Origin: Comamonas testosteroni ATCC 11996 | Lineage (GTDB): Bacteria; Pseudomonadota; Gammaproteobacteria; Burkholderiales; Burkholderiaceae_C | Reading direction: 5' to 3' | Length of the DNA: 64,000 bases | Assembly: GCF_000241525.1 (NCBI RefSeq) | Contig: NZ_AHIL01000004.1 | Span: 62,001-126,000 of the forward strand | Notes under the pieces: generated by a model | Database searches by the model: none | What the model saw: the letters and a program-made list of their open reading frames with translations, nothing else | Told to the model about the DNA's origin: nothing | Shown: positions 27,926 to 38,917 of the stretch, piece by piece | How positions within the stretch are numbered: position 1 is the first letter of the stretch | How the letters are laid out: the number at the start of each line of letters is the position of its first letter | Translations under genes and position numbers: made by a program

Positions 27926-28492
27926 ATGAGCAAGGCTTTCACCAAAGAATCGGACGGCGACGACGATGATGACGTCGGCGCTCTGCCGCCATTGCCCGCA
28001 GGCGGCAAGAACTACATCACGCCCCGGGGCTACCAGCGCATCAAGGACGAGCTGCTGGATCTGATCGACAACGAGCGCCCCAAGATCGTGGAGATCGTAC
28101 ATTGGGCGGCCAGCAACGGCGACCGCTCCGAAAACGGCGACTATCTCTACGGCAAGAAGCGCCTGCGCGAGATCGATCGCCGCATCCGCTTTCTGACCAA
28201 GCGGCTGGAGATCGCCGAGGTCGTCGATCCTGGCGTGCACGCAGGCAGCGACCAGGTCTTTTTCGGCGCCACGGTCAGCTACGTGGATGACGAGGGCGTG
28301 GAGCGCACCATCACCATCATGGGCATTGACGAGGCGGACAGCGCGCAGAACCAGGTCAGCTGGATTGCCCCGGTTTCGCGCGCGTTGCTCAAGGCGCGCG
28401 TGGGCGATGAGGTGGCCTTGCCCACGCCGGCCGGCGTGCGCATGCTGGAGATTCTGGACGTCAGCTATCCTGAGCCCACAACTCGATCCTGA
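27926..28492 (+). CDS. greB: Transcription elongation factor GreB
   Basis: GreB rescues backtracked RNA polymerase by stimulating transcript cleavage. The 188-residue protein has the Gre coiled coil with the acidic tip (HWAASNGDRSENGDYLYGKKRLREIDRRIRFLTKRLEIAEVVDP) and the C-terminal FKBP-like domain. An acidic N-terminal extension (SDGDDDDDVG) precedes it, as in many betaproteobacterial GreB proteins. The frame is open through the tRNA-Arg gene upstream, but MSKAFTKESD is the normal start. Confidence 0.95.
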   Translation: MSKAFTKESDGDDDDDVGALPPLPAGGKNYITPRGYQRIKDELLDLIDNERPKIVEIVHWAASNGDRSENGDYLYGKKRLREIDRRIRFLTKRLEIAEVVDPGVHAGSDQVFFGATVSYVDDEGVERTITIMGIDEADSAQNQVSWIAPVSRALLKARVGDEVALPTPAGVRMLEILDVSYPEPTTRS

Positions 28493-28507
28493 GTTCAGCG
28501 GCAACAA

Positions 28508-28541
28508 AAAAGCGCGGTTTCCGTATCGGATGCCGCGCTTT
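28508..28541. terminator. Bidirectional terminator after greB
   Basis: AAAGCGCGG pairs with CCGCGCTTT around a partly paired loop, with A and T runs on either side. It can serve greB and the converging transglycosylase gene. Confidence 0.75.
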
Positions 28542-28555
28542 CATTTTGTGAGCTG

Positions 28556-28630
28556 CACTCGCTTGATGTTCAACGGTTTCAGATAGTTTTAGTATTGAAA
28601 TCATTGATAGATAAGCGATAAAAGCTATTA
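28556..28630. repeat. AT-rich dispersed intergenic element (TAGCT family), copy b
   Basis: The gap after greB has TTCAACGGTTTCAGATAG, ATTGATAGATAAGCG and AAAGCTATT words that recur in diverged form at 9535, 36284, 38828, 43484, 48205 and 59135. Confidence 0.45.
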
Positions 28631-29959
28631 TTTTTGAGGCTGATTGCCAGCCTGCAGGCGTTGCAGCAGCTCCAGCGTGGGGTAACCGTCTGCCGCCAGA
28701 CCCTGGCTCTGCTGGTACTGACGAAGCCCTGCGCGGGTGGCCGGACCCATCACGCCGTCGGCCGCTCCGGTGGCAAAGCCGAGCTGCGTCAGGGCGGTCT
28801 GCAGCGCCCGTGTCTGCTCACGCGTCAGGGCGCCGAGATCGCGCGGCCATTCGGCGCTGATGCCGCCATTGCCTGCCAGTTGCGATGCAAGCAGGCCCAC
28901 GGCGAGTGCATAGTTGGTGGAGTTGTTGTAGCGCAGGATGGCGCGGAAGTTGCTGCCCACCATGAAGGCCGGACCACGGGCACCGGCCGGTGCAATGATG
29001 CTGGCTCCGGCCATCGCGGGCAAGGCCTGGCCGTTCACGCTTTGAACGCCTTCTGCAGCCCAGGCATTGCTGTTCTGGCGCGTGGAAAGTTCGGTGCGCG
29101 CGTAATCGAAATTGGCTGGCAGGCGCACTTCAGCGCCCCAGGGTTCGCCAGGGTTCCAGCCCGAGCTTGCAAGATAGTTGGCCGTGGAGGCGGCCACATC
29201 GGCCATGGAGCCCCAGATGTCGCGGCGGCCGTCTCCATCGGCATCGACTGCATATTGCAGGAAGACCGAGGGCAGAAACTGGGTGTTGCCCATGGCACCG
29301 GCCCACGAGCTGATCATATGAGCGGCATCGATGTCGCCGTTGTCGATGATGCGCAGCGCGGCAATCAGCTCCTTCTGAGCCCATTCGGCGCGGCGGCCGT
29401 CGAAGGCGAGAGTGGCCAGTGCATCCACGGCCGAGAAGCTGCCGAAATTGCTGCCGTAGTTGCTCTCCATGCCCCAGATGGCTGCAATCACGGGTGCCGG
29501 CACGCCATAACGCTGGCTGGCCGCTTGCAGACTGGCTGCGTATTCCTGCATCTTGAGCTTGCCGGTCTTGATGCGCTGTGCGGAGACGGCGCTATCGAGA
29601 TACTGCCAGGGTGTGCGCGTGAACTCGGGCTGCGAGCGGTCGAGCTTGATGATGCTGGGCTGCAGCTTGGCGCCGGCCAGGGCGCTGCGCAGTGTGCGCT
29701 CCGAAATGCCTGCTGCGCGTGCGCGTGGGGCAAATTCCTGCTTCCAGTGTGCAAAGTTGCTGGCCTGTATGGGACTTTCCATCGCTGCTTCGTCAGTGCC
29801 TTGCTCTGTTTTGGCAGGCTGTGCCGGTTCGGACACCGCTGCTGCTGGAGGCTCGGACCGGGTGGCGCAGCCTGCGAGCAGGGCTGTTGCGATGGCGGTG
29901 ATCAGCAACGGCTGACGGACATTCAGAAGCGAAGGTGCGGTTTGGAGCATGAATGCCAT
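28628..29959 (-). CDS. Lytic murein transglycosylase, MltB family lipoprotein
   Basis: This 443-residue protein cleaves peptidoglycan glycan strands. The signal ends in a lipobox (ATALLAGCATRS), so it is a membrane-anchored lipoprotein. The MltB-type catalytic domain contains VIAAIWGMESNYGSNFGSFSAVDALATLAFDGRRAEWAQKEL with the catalytic Glu in WGMESNYG, and SWAGAMGNTQFLPS. A C-terminal peptidoglycan-binding domain (LGALTREQTRALQTALTQLGF...DGVMGPATRAGLRQYQQ) completes it. The start at 29959 or 29950 fits the signal peptide. Confidence 0.92.
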   Translation of the reverse strand: MAFMLQTAPSLLNVRQPLLITAIATALLAGCATRSEPPAAAVSEPAQPAKTEQGTDEAAMESPIQASNFAHWKQEFAPRARAAGISERTLRSALAGAKLQPSIIKLDRSQPEFTRTPWQYLDSAVSAQRIKTGKLKMQEYAASLQAASQRYGVPAPVIAAIWGMESNYGSNFGSFSAVDALATLAFDGRRAEWAQKELIAALRIIDNGDIDAAHMISSWAGAMGNTQFLPSVFLQYAVDADGDGRRDIWGSMADVAASTANYLASSGWNPGEPWGAEVRLPANFDYARTELSTRQNSNAWAAEGVQSVNGQALPAMAGASIIAPAGARGPAFMVGSNFRAILRYNNSTNYALAVGLLASQLAGNGGISAEWPRDLGALTREQTRALQTALTQLGFATGAADGVMGPATRAGLRQYQQSQGLAADGYPTLELLQRLQAGNQPQK

Positions 29960-30038
29960 TGTCGCTTGCTGCCGTGGCCTGAGGGCTGTTGCATGGCGGG
30001 ATAGCGCCCGCAGAATGCAACAAAATCTTTCGCCCATG

Positions 30039-30061
30039 AAAAAGGCCGCCCGAGGCGGCCT
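30039..30061 (-). terminator. Terminator after spoT
   Basis: The stem GGCCGCC / GGCGGCC with a 3-base loop is followed on the minus strand by five T residues, 20 bases past the spoT stop. Confidence 0.88.
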
Positions 30062-30079
30062 TGTGGAGCATGGCGGAGG

Positions 30080-32335
<2,256 letters not shown>

Positions 32336-32382
32336 ATTCCTTAAATGTAGCCTGCAAGTACCGAGTGCAAGGTGATAGGTAC

Positions 32383-32407
32383 AAAAAAGCACCGACGAGC
32401 GGTGCTT
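32383..32407 (-). terminator. Terminator after rpoZ
   Basis: AAGCACCG / CGGTGCTT with a 5-base loop, followed on the minus strand by six T residues. It lies between rpoZ and spoT, so spoT may depend on read-through or its own promoter. Confidence 0.85.
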
Positions 32408-32439
32408 AATTGTCTATTTTGGTGCTGCGATGCAACAGC

Positions 32440-32643
32440 TTAACCCGGCACCTTCTTCAGCATTTCCAGGCCTACCTTGCCGTCTGCGATTTCACGCAGG
32501 GCAGTGACGCTGGCCTTGTTCTTGGTTTCAATCTTGGGGGTATGGCCTTGATTGAGCATGCGGGCGCGGTAAGTCGCGGCCAAAACGAGCTGGAAGCGGT
32601 TGGGGATCTGCTCCAGGCTATCTTCAACAGTAATGCGTGCCAT
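32440..32643 (-). CDS. rpoZ: RNA polymerase omega subunit
   Basis: The 67-residue omega subunit helps assemble RNA polymerase and forms part of a ppGpp site. [30 protein letters not shown] is the conserved N-terminal region, and [17 protein letters not shown] follows. It sits between gmk and spoT, the conserved gmk-rpoZ-spoT order of proteobacteria, 18 bases after gmk. Confidence 0.97.
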   Translation of the reverse strand: MARITVEDSLEQIPNRFQLVLAATYRARMLNQGHTPKIETKNKASVTALREIADGKVGLEMLKKVPG

Positions 32644-32661
32644 CAGGAACTCCGGGAACGG

Positions 32662-33315
32662 TCAGTTGGATTCAGGGATATTGAGCGACTCGAAGGTGTC
32701 GGCGCGAAGGCGCCGCTGGGCCGCATATTTGAGGCGTTGCGCGTGAATGATCGCCTTGAGATCAAAGAGCGCACTCTCAAACAGTTCGTTGATTATAACG
32801 AAGTCGAATTTTGCGACCTGCGCCATTTCCTCTTCGGCGTTCTTCAGGCGCATTTCAATGACTTCGGGTGCGTCCTCGCCGCGATTTTCCAGGCGCGCGC
32901 GCAGCTCGTCCCAGCTGGGCGGCAGGATGAAGATCAGCACGGCATTGGGAAAGGCCTGCTTGACCTGCAGGGCGCCCTGGTAGTCGATCTCGAGCAGCAC
33001 ATCGGTGCCGCTCTGGATGCGCTCTTCAAGAGACCTCTTGGCCGTGCCGTAGCGGCGGCTGTGCACATTGGCCCATTCGACAAAGCCGCTGTTGGCGACC
33101 ATGGCATCGAACTCGGCGTCCGAGACGAAGTAGTACTCGCGGCCGTGCTTTTCCTGGCCGCGCGGCGCGCGCGTGGTGTGGGAGACGGAGGGGTAGACGC
33201 GTGCGTCGAATTCACGCAGAGCGCGTACCAGAGAGGATTTGCCGGCACCGCTGGGTGCCGACACGACAAATAGATTTCCGGGATGGTCCATGACTTTGGG
33301 CATGACTTTGGGCAT
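32662..33315 (-). CDS. gmk: Guanylate kinase
   Basis: Gmk phosphorylates GMP to GDP. The protein has the P-loop ([17 protein letters not shown]), the GMP-binding region ([23 protein letters not shown]) and [17 protein letters not shown]. The start is ambiguous because a 12-base unit containing ATG is tandemly repeated, giving three in-frame ATGs at 33315, 33303 and 33291 ([13 protein letters not shown]). The longest form is 217 residues. [10 protein letters not shown] at 33291 is closest to typical Gmk N-termini. Confidence 0.95.
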   Translation of the reverse strand: MPKVMPKVMDHPGNLFVVSAPSGAGKSSLVRALREFDARVYPSVSHTTRAPRGQEKHGREYYFVSDAEFDAMVANSGFVEWANVHSRRYGTAKRSLEERIQSGTDVLLEIDYQGALQVKQAFPNAVLIFILPPSWDELRARLENRGEDAPEVIEMRLKNAEEEMAQVAKFDFVIINELFESALFDLKAIIHAQRLKYAAQRRLRADTFESLNIPESN

Positions 33316-33352
33316 GAATCGAGCGTACGGGGTAGGTACGCTCAGGGCTTGC

Positions 33353-34261
33353 TTACTCGATGTTCTGCACTTGTTCGCGCATTTGCTCGATCAGCACCTT
33401 CATGTCGACGCTGATGCGGGTCAGCTCCAGCGTGGCTGATTTGGAGCCGAGGGTGTTGGCTTCACGGTGCAATTCCTGGATCAGGAAGTCCAGGCGCTTG
33501 CCGATGTCGCCACCCTTTTTGAGCAGACGCTCGATTTCGTCGAGGTGAGAGCCCAGACGCGTGACTTCTTCTGCCACGTCGATGCGGATGGCAAAGGCCG
33601 TGGCTTCGGCCAGGGCACGGTCCTGGGCGGCCTCGGGGGCAACCGAGCCTTCACCGAGGGCCATGGCCTCCTTCCAGCGCTCGAGGAACTTCTGGCGCTG
33701 CTGCTCCACCAGTTGCGGCACCAGCGGTGCGGCGGTCTTGGCCAGCGCGCGCAGCTGCTTGATGCGGTCGAGCAGCATGTCGGCCAGGCGCTCGCCCTCA
33801 CGGGCGCGAGCTGCGAGCAGTTCGGTGATGGCCTGTTCGGCCAGGGCCGGAGCAATCTCGCTCCAGTCCGTGGTGGCGGAGGCGGTGCCGCTGCACAGGC
33901 GCAGCACATCGGCCACGGACAGGTCGCGTGCCTTGGGCAGCCAGGCCTGAACCGAGTCCTGCAAGGTCACAAGGCGTTGCAGCTGGGTGGGTGCGGGAAT
34001 GGGCAGGGATTGGTTGCTGGAGACGTCGATGGCGGCTCGTACTTCCACCTTACCGCGCTTGAGGCGCGCGGTGAGCAAGGTGCGCAGGGCCGGTTCAAGG
34101 GCGCGCAGTTCGTCGGGAAGGCGGAAGGACAAATCCAGAAAGCGGCTATTGACCGCACGGATCTCAAGGCCCAGACGGCTGTTGGACTGGGACTCTTGAC
34201 CACCCTCAACGGATGCGCTGTGCTGGGCACTGGCGTATCCGGTCATGCTGTAAACTGGCAT
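33353..34261 (-). CDS. YicC family protein (RNase-like)
   Basis: This 302-residue protein begins [13 protein letters not shown], the YicC signature, and has [28 protein letters not shown] and ends with [49 protein letters not shown], all diagnostic. YicC-family members have been described as endoribonucleases. The start at 34261 gives the usual N-terminus. It is upstream of gmk, as in many proteobacteria. Confidence 0.93.
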   Translation of the reverse strand: MPVYSMTGYASAQHSASVEGGQESQSNSRLGLEIRAVNSRFLDLSFRLPDELRALEPALRTLLTARLKRGKVEVRAAIDVSSNQSLPIPAPTQLQRLVTLQDSVQAWLPKARDLSVADVLRLCSGTASATTDWSEIAPALAEQAITELLAARAREGERLADMLLDRIKQLRALAKTAAPLVPQLVEQQRQKFLERWKEAMALGEGSVAPEAAQDRALAEATAFAIRIDVAEEVTRLGSHLDEIERLLKKGGDIGKRLDFLIQELHREANTLGSKSATLELTRISVDMKVLIEQMREQVQNIE

Positions 34262-34335
34262 TGGACTTTTGATGGATGCTTGCAATTTCCCGATTATCCG
34301 GGTTTCGTATCATCCTTGAGGTTTACCGGTAAAAA

Positions 34336-35367
34336 ATGTCTACAAAAACCAAGCCAGCCCCCCTACCGTCGGGCAGCACAATAGGCGGATACCGGGTGGT
34401 GCGCAGGATTTCCTCGGGGGGGTTCGGGATTGTCTACCTGGCTCTGGACGCCGATGGCCAGCAGGTAGCGATCAAGGAGTACCTGCCAGCTTCGCTTGCC
34501 ACTCGGGCACCTGCCGAACTGCAGCCCATGGTGGCGCCAGAAAAACTGTCCCTCTATCGACTCGGGCTCAAGAGCTTTTTCGAGGAAGGACGCTCGCTGG
34601 CGCAGATTTCCCACGCCTCCGTGGTGAGCGTGCTGAATTTCTTTCGCGAAAACGAAACCGTCTACATGGTGATGAACTACCTGGAAGGGGCGACCCTGCA
34701 GGAGTTCATCGTCACGGCGCGCGAGCTCAAGGCCGACAAGGTGTTCAGGGAGTCGACGATTCGCTCTCTGTTTGACGAGGTGCTGCGCGGCCTGCGCATC
34801 GTGCATCAGCACAAGATGCTGCATCTGGACATCAAGCCCGCCAATATCTTCATCACCAATGACGACAAGGCCGTGCTGATCGATTTCGGCGCGGCGCGTG
34901 AAGTGCTGTCCAAGGAGGGCAACTTCATTCGTCCCATGTACACGCCGGGCTTTGCTGCCCCTGAGATGTACCGGCGCGATTCCCAGCTGGGTCCCTGGAC
35001 CGATATCTACGCCATTGGCGCCTGCATCTATGCCTGCATGCAGGGCATACCGCCCAACGAAGCTCCGCAGCGTCAGGACAAGGACCGTCTGGCCCTGGCC
35101 TTGAACAAGCTGCGCGGCGTGTATTCGGACAATCTGATCGAGGTGGTGGAGTGGTGCATGGCCATGGATCCGCTCTCGCGCCCGCAGTCGGTATTTGCTC
35201 TGCAAAAAGAGCTGAGCCGTGAAGGCGAGCGTCGCTATACCAAGCTCAGCATGCAGGAGCGCATGCGCATGCAGTTTGACAACATGGTGCAGGACGCCAG
35301 GAAGAATCTTCAGAAACTCGGCGGCTCCGAACGTGGAGCGGTGACCGACAGCAATCGCAAACCATGA
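34336..35367 (+). CDS. Serine/threonine protein kinase
   Basis: This 343-residue Hanks-type kinase has all main subdomains: the glycine loop ISSGGFGIVYLA, Lys 47 in QVAIKEYL, the catalytic loop HLDIKPANIF near residue 163 and DFGAAREV near residue 183, plus APEMYRRDSQLGPWTDIYAIG. The usual Arg of the HRD motif is Leu here, making it a non-RD kinase, which often does not need activation-loop phosphorylation. No transmembrane helix is seen. It overlaps the phosphatase gene by 4 bases (ATGA), so kinase and phosphatase are made together. Confidence 0.92.
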   Translation: MSTKTKPAPLPSGSTIGGYRVVRRISSGGFGIVYLALDADGQQVAIKEYLPASLATRAPAELQPMVAPEKLSLYRLGLKSFFEEGRSLAQISHASVVSVLNFFRENETVYMVMNYLEGATLQEFIVTARELKADKVFRESTIRSLFDEVLRGLRIVHQHKMLHLDIKPANIFITNDDKAVLIDFGAAREVLSKEGNFIRPMYTPGFAAPEMYRRDSQLGPWTDIYAIGACIYACMQGIPPNEAPQRQDKDRLALALNKLRGVYSDNLIEVVEWCMAMDPLSRPQSVFALQKELSREGERRYTKLSMQERMRMQFDNMVQDARKNLQKLGGSERGAVTDSNRKP

Positions 35368-36269
35368 AATTTTCCGTCTTCCAGCTCAGCCGCCGAGGAG
35401 GCCGTGCCCTCAACGAAGACCGCATGGGCTACTGCTATACGCGAGAGGCGGCGTTGTTCGTGCTGGCGGACGGCATGGGCGGGCATCCGGACGGCGAAGT
35501 GGCCGCACAGATAGCATTGCAGGTGGTTTCCACGCTTTTTCAGCAAAAGGCCAAGCCCATGCTGGAAGAGCCTGCCCTGTTTCTGGAAGAGGCGCTGCTG
35601 CATGCCCATCGCCAGATCCTGCGTTATGCCAGCACCAAGGGCATGATGGACACACCGCGCACCACGCTGGTTGCGGCCGTGCTGCAGGATGGCAAGGTGA
35701 CCTGGATTCACTGCGGCGACTCGCGTCTGTACTGGGTGCGCGACGGGCAGCTCGTGGAGCGAACGCGGGACCATTCCTACAGCGAGATGCGCAAGGTCTC
35801 CGGTGCGTTGGCACCGGCCAACCGCAATGTGCTGTTCACCTGCCTGGGCTCGCCTTCCAAGCCCATCTTCGATGTGAGCGAGACAAGGCGGCTTGAAGAG
35901 GGCGATCAGCTGATGCTGTGCTCCGATGGTCTCTGGGGGGCGGTCCCGACACCGGAAATTCTCCAGATCATGAGTGGCAAGGCCGTGGCCCATTTTGTGC
36001 CCATGCTGGTCGATACGGCGCTCAAGCGAGCCGGGGACGCCAGCGACAATGTCACCGTGCTGGCACTGGTATGGGAAACGCCGAATAATTTCGAACCGTC
36101 TTCCATCTCCACGCAGGAGATCGAAGGTCAGGGCTTCGAGTCCACGATACAGGTGGGGCCGATCGACGAATGCGAGGATGAGCTCGACGATGAGGCCATC
36201 GAGCGATCGATTGCAGAAATCAACGAGGCCATACGCCGTTCGGCACAGCGCCAGAAAGCCAAGACCTGA
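35364..36269 (+). CDS. PP2C-family serine/threonine phosphatase
   Basis: This 301-residue PP2C phosphatase has the metal-binding motifs: ALNEDRMGYCY, VLADGMGGHPDGEVAAQIA, WIHCGDSRLYWVRDGQLVERTRDHS, LMLCSDGLWGAV and DASDNVTVLALVW. It probably reverses the action of the overlapping kinase. An acidic C-terminal tail of about 60 residues (IDECEDELDDEAIERSIAEI) extends past the catalytic domain. Confidence 0.93.
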   Translation: MKFSVFQLSRRGGRALNEDRMGYCYTREAALFVLADGMGGHPDGEVAAQIALQVVSTLFQQKAKPMLEEPALFLEEALLHAHRQILRYASTKGMMDTPRTTLVAAVLQDGKVTWIHCGDSRLYWVRDGQLVERTRDHSYSEMRKVSGALAPANRNVLFTCLGSPSKPIFDVSETRRLEEGDQLMLCSDGLWGAVPTPEILQIMSGKAVAHFVPMLVDTALKRAGDASDNVTVLALVWETPNNFEPSSISTQEIEGQGFESTIQVGPIDECEDELDDEAIERSIAEINEAIRRSAQRQKAKT

Positions 36270-36283
36270 ACACGGTTGCGCGC

Positions 36284-36363
36284 TGCAATAGGCACTGGCT
36301 TGAAACTACTGAATCAATAGCTGATTGCGCAAGCGCCATAAGCGCTTGCATGGATTTTTTATT
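36284..36363. repeat. AT-rich dispersed intergenic element (TAGCT family), copy c
   Basis: Words CTTGAAACTACTGAATC, AATAGCTGATTGCGCAAGCGC and AAGCGCTTGCAT fill the gap before rdgB; the last ones form a hairpin. Confidence 0.5.
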
Positions 36364-36963
36364 ATGAAAATTGTGCTGGCATCCAACAACCGCGGAAAGC
36401 TCGTCGAGTTGCAGGCCATGTTTGCCCCGCTGGGCGTGGAGCTGATCCGCCAAGGCGATCTGTTCGAGGGAGAAGCTCCCGAGCCCTATGGCACCTTTGT
36501 GGAGAATGCCCTGTCCAAGGCGCGCTTTGCGGCCGAGAAGACCGGCTTGCCCGCCATTGCCGATGATGCCGGCATGTGTGTGGATCATTTCGGCGGTCTG
36601 CCCGGTGTGGACACGGCCTACTATTGCACCCAGTTCGGCTACGAGAAAAGCGACGAAAACAATGTGCGCGCGCTGCTCGAGCAGATGCAGGGCGTGACCA
36701 ACCGCCGTGCCGCCATGGTCAGCACCCTGGTGGGCGTGCGTTCGCCCAAGGACCCTGAGCCGCTGATTGCCGTAGGTCGCGTGCAGGCTTTGCTCACGAC
36801 CGAGCGCCGTGGCAGCAATGGCTTTGGCTTTGACCCGGTACTGCTGATCCCCGAGCTGGGCTTGACCTTTGCCGAGATGGAGCCTGAGCTCAAGCATGCA
36901 CACAGCCATCGAGGACTTTCTTCTCGGAAGATGATCGCGATGGTGAAAGAGAGATGGTTATAA
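36364..36963 (+). CDS. rdgB: XTP/dITP diphosphatase (RdgB/HAM1)
   Basis: RdgB hydrolyses non-canonical purine triphosphates (ITP, XTP) to keep them out of nucleic acids. The 199-residue protein has SNNRGKLVELQ at the N-terminus, GTFVENALSKARFAAEKTGLPAIADDAGMCVDHFGGLPGV and the C-terminal GSNGFGFDPVLLIPELGLTFAEMEPELKHAHSHRG, all diagnostic. It precedes hemW; in related genomes rph usually lies before it, but rph is absent here. Confidence 0.96.
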   Translation: MKIVLASNNRGKLVELQAMFAPLGVELIRQGDLFEGEAPEPYGTFVENALSKARFAAEKTGLPAIADDAGMCVDHFGGLPGVDTAYYCTQFGYEKSDENNVRALLEQMQGVTNRRAAMVSTLVGVRSPKDPEPLIAVGRVQALLTTERRGSNGFGFDPVLLIPELGLTFAEMEPELKHAHSHRGLSSRKMIAMVKERWL

Positions 36964-36981
36964 CCAGCGGTCTTTGACCGC

Positions 36982-37110
36982 ACTCCCCCTGAGGCGCTTT
37001 GCCCAGGCGGCCCCGCGCCTTCCCCCCTTTCTCTGCGCGCTATGGAAGGGGGACGACAGCCTCGCTGCGGGGCGGCCTAGGCCCTTGCTTGCTGTCCCCT
37101 GGTTGGGGTG
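36982..37110 (+). repeat. Post-stop-codon GC-rich element (CCCCCTGAGGCGC family), copy 2
   Basis: Begins ACTCCCCCTGAGGCGC 18 bases after the rdgB stop, in the same orientation as rdgB. It carries a GGGGGACGACAGCCTCG block, GCTGCGGGGCGGC and AGGCCCTTGCTTGCTGTCCC, matching the copy after xsc. Confidence 0.65.
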
Positions 37111-37161
37111 TGCTAGTTTTAGCGGCGTCGGTTTTGTTTGCGCTAGAAAAGCATATTTCCC

Positions 37162-38391
37162 ATGATCCCCATTCAGCCTCAAACAGAGACTGCCGAAGCG
37201 GCGGTGCAGCGCGACATTCAGCACTACATGCGTCCCGGCACATTGCAGCTGGGCAGCCTGCCGCCGCTGTCGCTGTATGTGCACCTGCCCTGGTGCCTGA
37301 AGAAATGCCCGTATTGCGACTTCAACTCGCATGCCTGGGCCAAGGGGGATGCACTGCCCGAGGACCGCTATATCGATGCCCTGATGGCCGATCTGGAGAG
37401 CGCACTGCCGCTGATCTGGGGGCGCACGGTGCACAGCGTCTTCATGGGCGGGGGCACGCCCAGCCTGTTCTCGCCCGAGTCCATAGACAAGCTGATTGCC
37501 GGTCTGCGTGCGCGTCTGCGCATGGAGCCCGATTGCGAGATCACGATGGAGGCCAACCCCGGCACCTTCGAGAAGGACCGCTTCAAGGCTTTCCGGGCGG
37601 CTGGTGTGAACCGTCTGTCCATAGGAGTGCAGAGCTTTGACGACCGCTATCTGCAGGCCGTGGGGCGCGTGCATGATGCGGCGCAGGCCCAGGCGGCGGT
37701 GCGCGAGGCGGCCGACAATTTCGAGACCTTCAACATCGATCTCATGTATGCGCTGCCCGGCCAGAGCTTGGACGATCTGCAGCGCGATGTGGACACGGCA
37801 CTGTCGTTTGCACCGCCACATCTGTCGATTTATCACCTCACCATCGAGCCAAACACCTATTTCGCCAAATATCCGCCCGTGGTGCCGGAGGACGATACGG
37901 CCTATGAGATGCTGGACCTGATCACGGCCAGCACCCAGGGAGCCGGCATGCAGCGCTACGAAGTCTCGGCCTATGCCAAGGATGGTCACCAGTGCTTTCA
38001 CAACAGCAACTACTGGCAGTTCGGTGACTATCTGGGCATTGGCGCTGGTGCGCACAGCAAGCTGAGCTTTGCCCACCGCATCGTGCGCCAGGTGCGTTTC
38101 CGCGATCCGGCCCGCTACATGGACATGGCGCTGGCCGGAACGCCCTTGGCACAGGACAACGAGGTCAAGCGTGCCGAGCTGCCGTTCGAATACATGCTCA
38201 ACGCGCTGCGCCTGCGCGGCGGCTTTGCCTTGCAGGAGTTCATGGAGCGCACGGGCCTGCCCATGTCGGCCATTTCCAAGGGGCTCGATCAGGCCCAGGC
38301 CAAGGGCCTGATCAGCCGTGATCTGGGCCGCGTGGTGCCCACCGAGCGCGGCTTTGACTTTCTGAGCGACCTGCAGGAAATGTTCCTGTAA
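37162..38391 (+). CDS. hemW: Radical SAM protein HemW (haem chaperone)
   Basis: This 409-residue radical SAM protein has the cluster motif CLKKCPYCDF (CxxxCxxC) preceded by LSLYVHLPW, then SVFMGGGTPSLFS, IGVQSFDDRYLQAVGRVHD and NIDLMYALPGQS. HemW resembles coproporphyrinogen III dehydrogenase HemN but acts in haem delivery rather than decarboxylation; length and the rdgB neighbour support HemW. Confidence 0.93.
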   Translation: MIPIQPQTETAEAAVQRDIQHYMRPGTLQLGSLPPLSLYVHLPWCLKKCPYCDFNSHAWAKGDALPEDRYIDALMADLESALPLIWGRTVHSVFMGGGTPSLFSPESIDKLIAGLRARLRMEPDCEITMEANPGTFEKDRFKAFRAAGVNRLSIGVQSFDDRYLQAVGRVHDAAQAQAAVREAADNFETFNIDLMYALPGQSLDDLQRDVDTALSFAPPHLSIYHLTIEPNTYFAKYPPVVPEDDTAYEMLDLITASTQGAGMQRYEVSAYAKDGHQCFHNSNYWQFGDYLGIGAGAHSKLSFAHRIVRQVRFRDPARYMDMALAGTPLAQDNEVKRAELPFEYMLNALRLRGGFALQEFMERTGLPMSAISKGLDQAQAKGLISRDLGRVVPTERGFDFLSDLQEMFL

Positions 38392-38405
38392 GTCCTGCTG
38401 GGTGC

Positions 38406-38753
38406 TCAGCCGCAGCGCAGCGCCGTGATCTTGCCTGCGTCATTGGTGATGACGTTCAGGCGCTCCTGGTTGTATTCCATGGTCGCGGGCTGACCCTCGC
38501 GCAGCACGCGCAGCAGATACGAGCCGGATTTCTGGCGGATGGTCTCCAGCGTCGACGCCACCGTGTTGTGGCCGATATAGATCTGTACGGGCTCCGCATG
38601 GCATACCTGCAGTTGACGCGCAGGCGGGGCGGTCGTGCCGCCTGCGACCGTGCCGTTGCTGGCGCAGCCAGCCATCAGCACAGCCATGCAGGCAGCAGCC
38701 ATGCCCAGCAAAGGGCGGGTGGAAATATGCAGATTGGGTGTTCGATGCTTCAT
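38406..38753 (-). CDS. Peptidase inhibitor I78 family lipoprotein
   Basis: This 115-residue protein has a lipoprotein signal (MAAACMAVLMAGCASNG) and a C-terminal inhibitor I78 domain ending MEYNQERLNVITNDAGKITALRCG, the typical family end. Members are small periplasmic or outer-membrane proteins thought to inhibit peptidases. I chose MKHRTPNLH as start because the signal peptide begins there. Confidence 0.85.
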   Translation of the reverse strand: MKHRTPNLHISTRPLLGMAAACMAVLMAGCASNGTVAGGTTAPPARQLQVCHAEPVQIYIGHNTVASTLETIRQKSGSYLLRVLREGQPATMEYNQERLNVITNDAGKITALRCG

Positions 38754-38827
38754 GCCCCACACCATAGCGCCCCCCAGGTCCCCGCGCCTGCCAGACCAGG
38801 CCCCGATATGCAAGCGGGTGCAACAAG

Positions 38828-38900
38828 GTTGTTGGCGAAATTGATAGCTATAAACGCAATGCAATCAAGGGATTTACTGTGTTTTTTGCATAAGTTCCTG
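38828..38900. repeat. AT-rich dispersed intergenic element (TAGCT family), copy d
   Basis: The 164-base gap between the I78 and SPOR genes has AAATTGATAGCTATAAACGC and related words, and no gene. Confidence 0.4.
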
Positions 38901-38917
38901 GCGTGCTTGCGTCTGGT

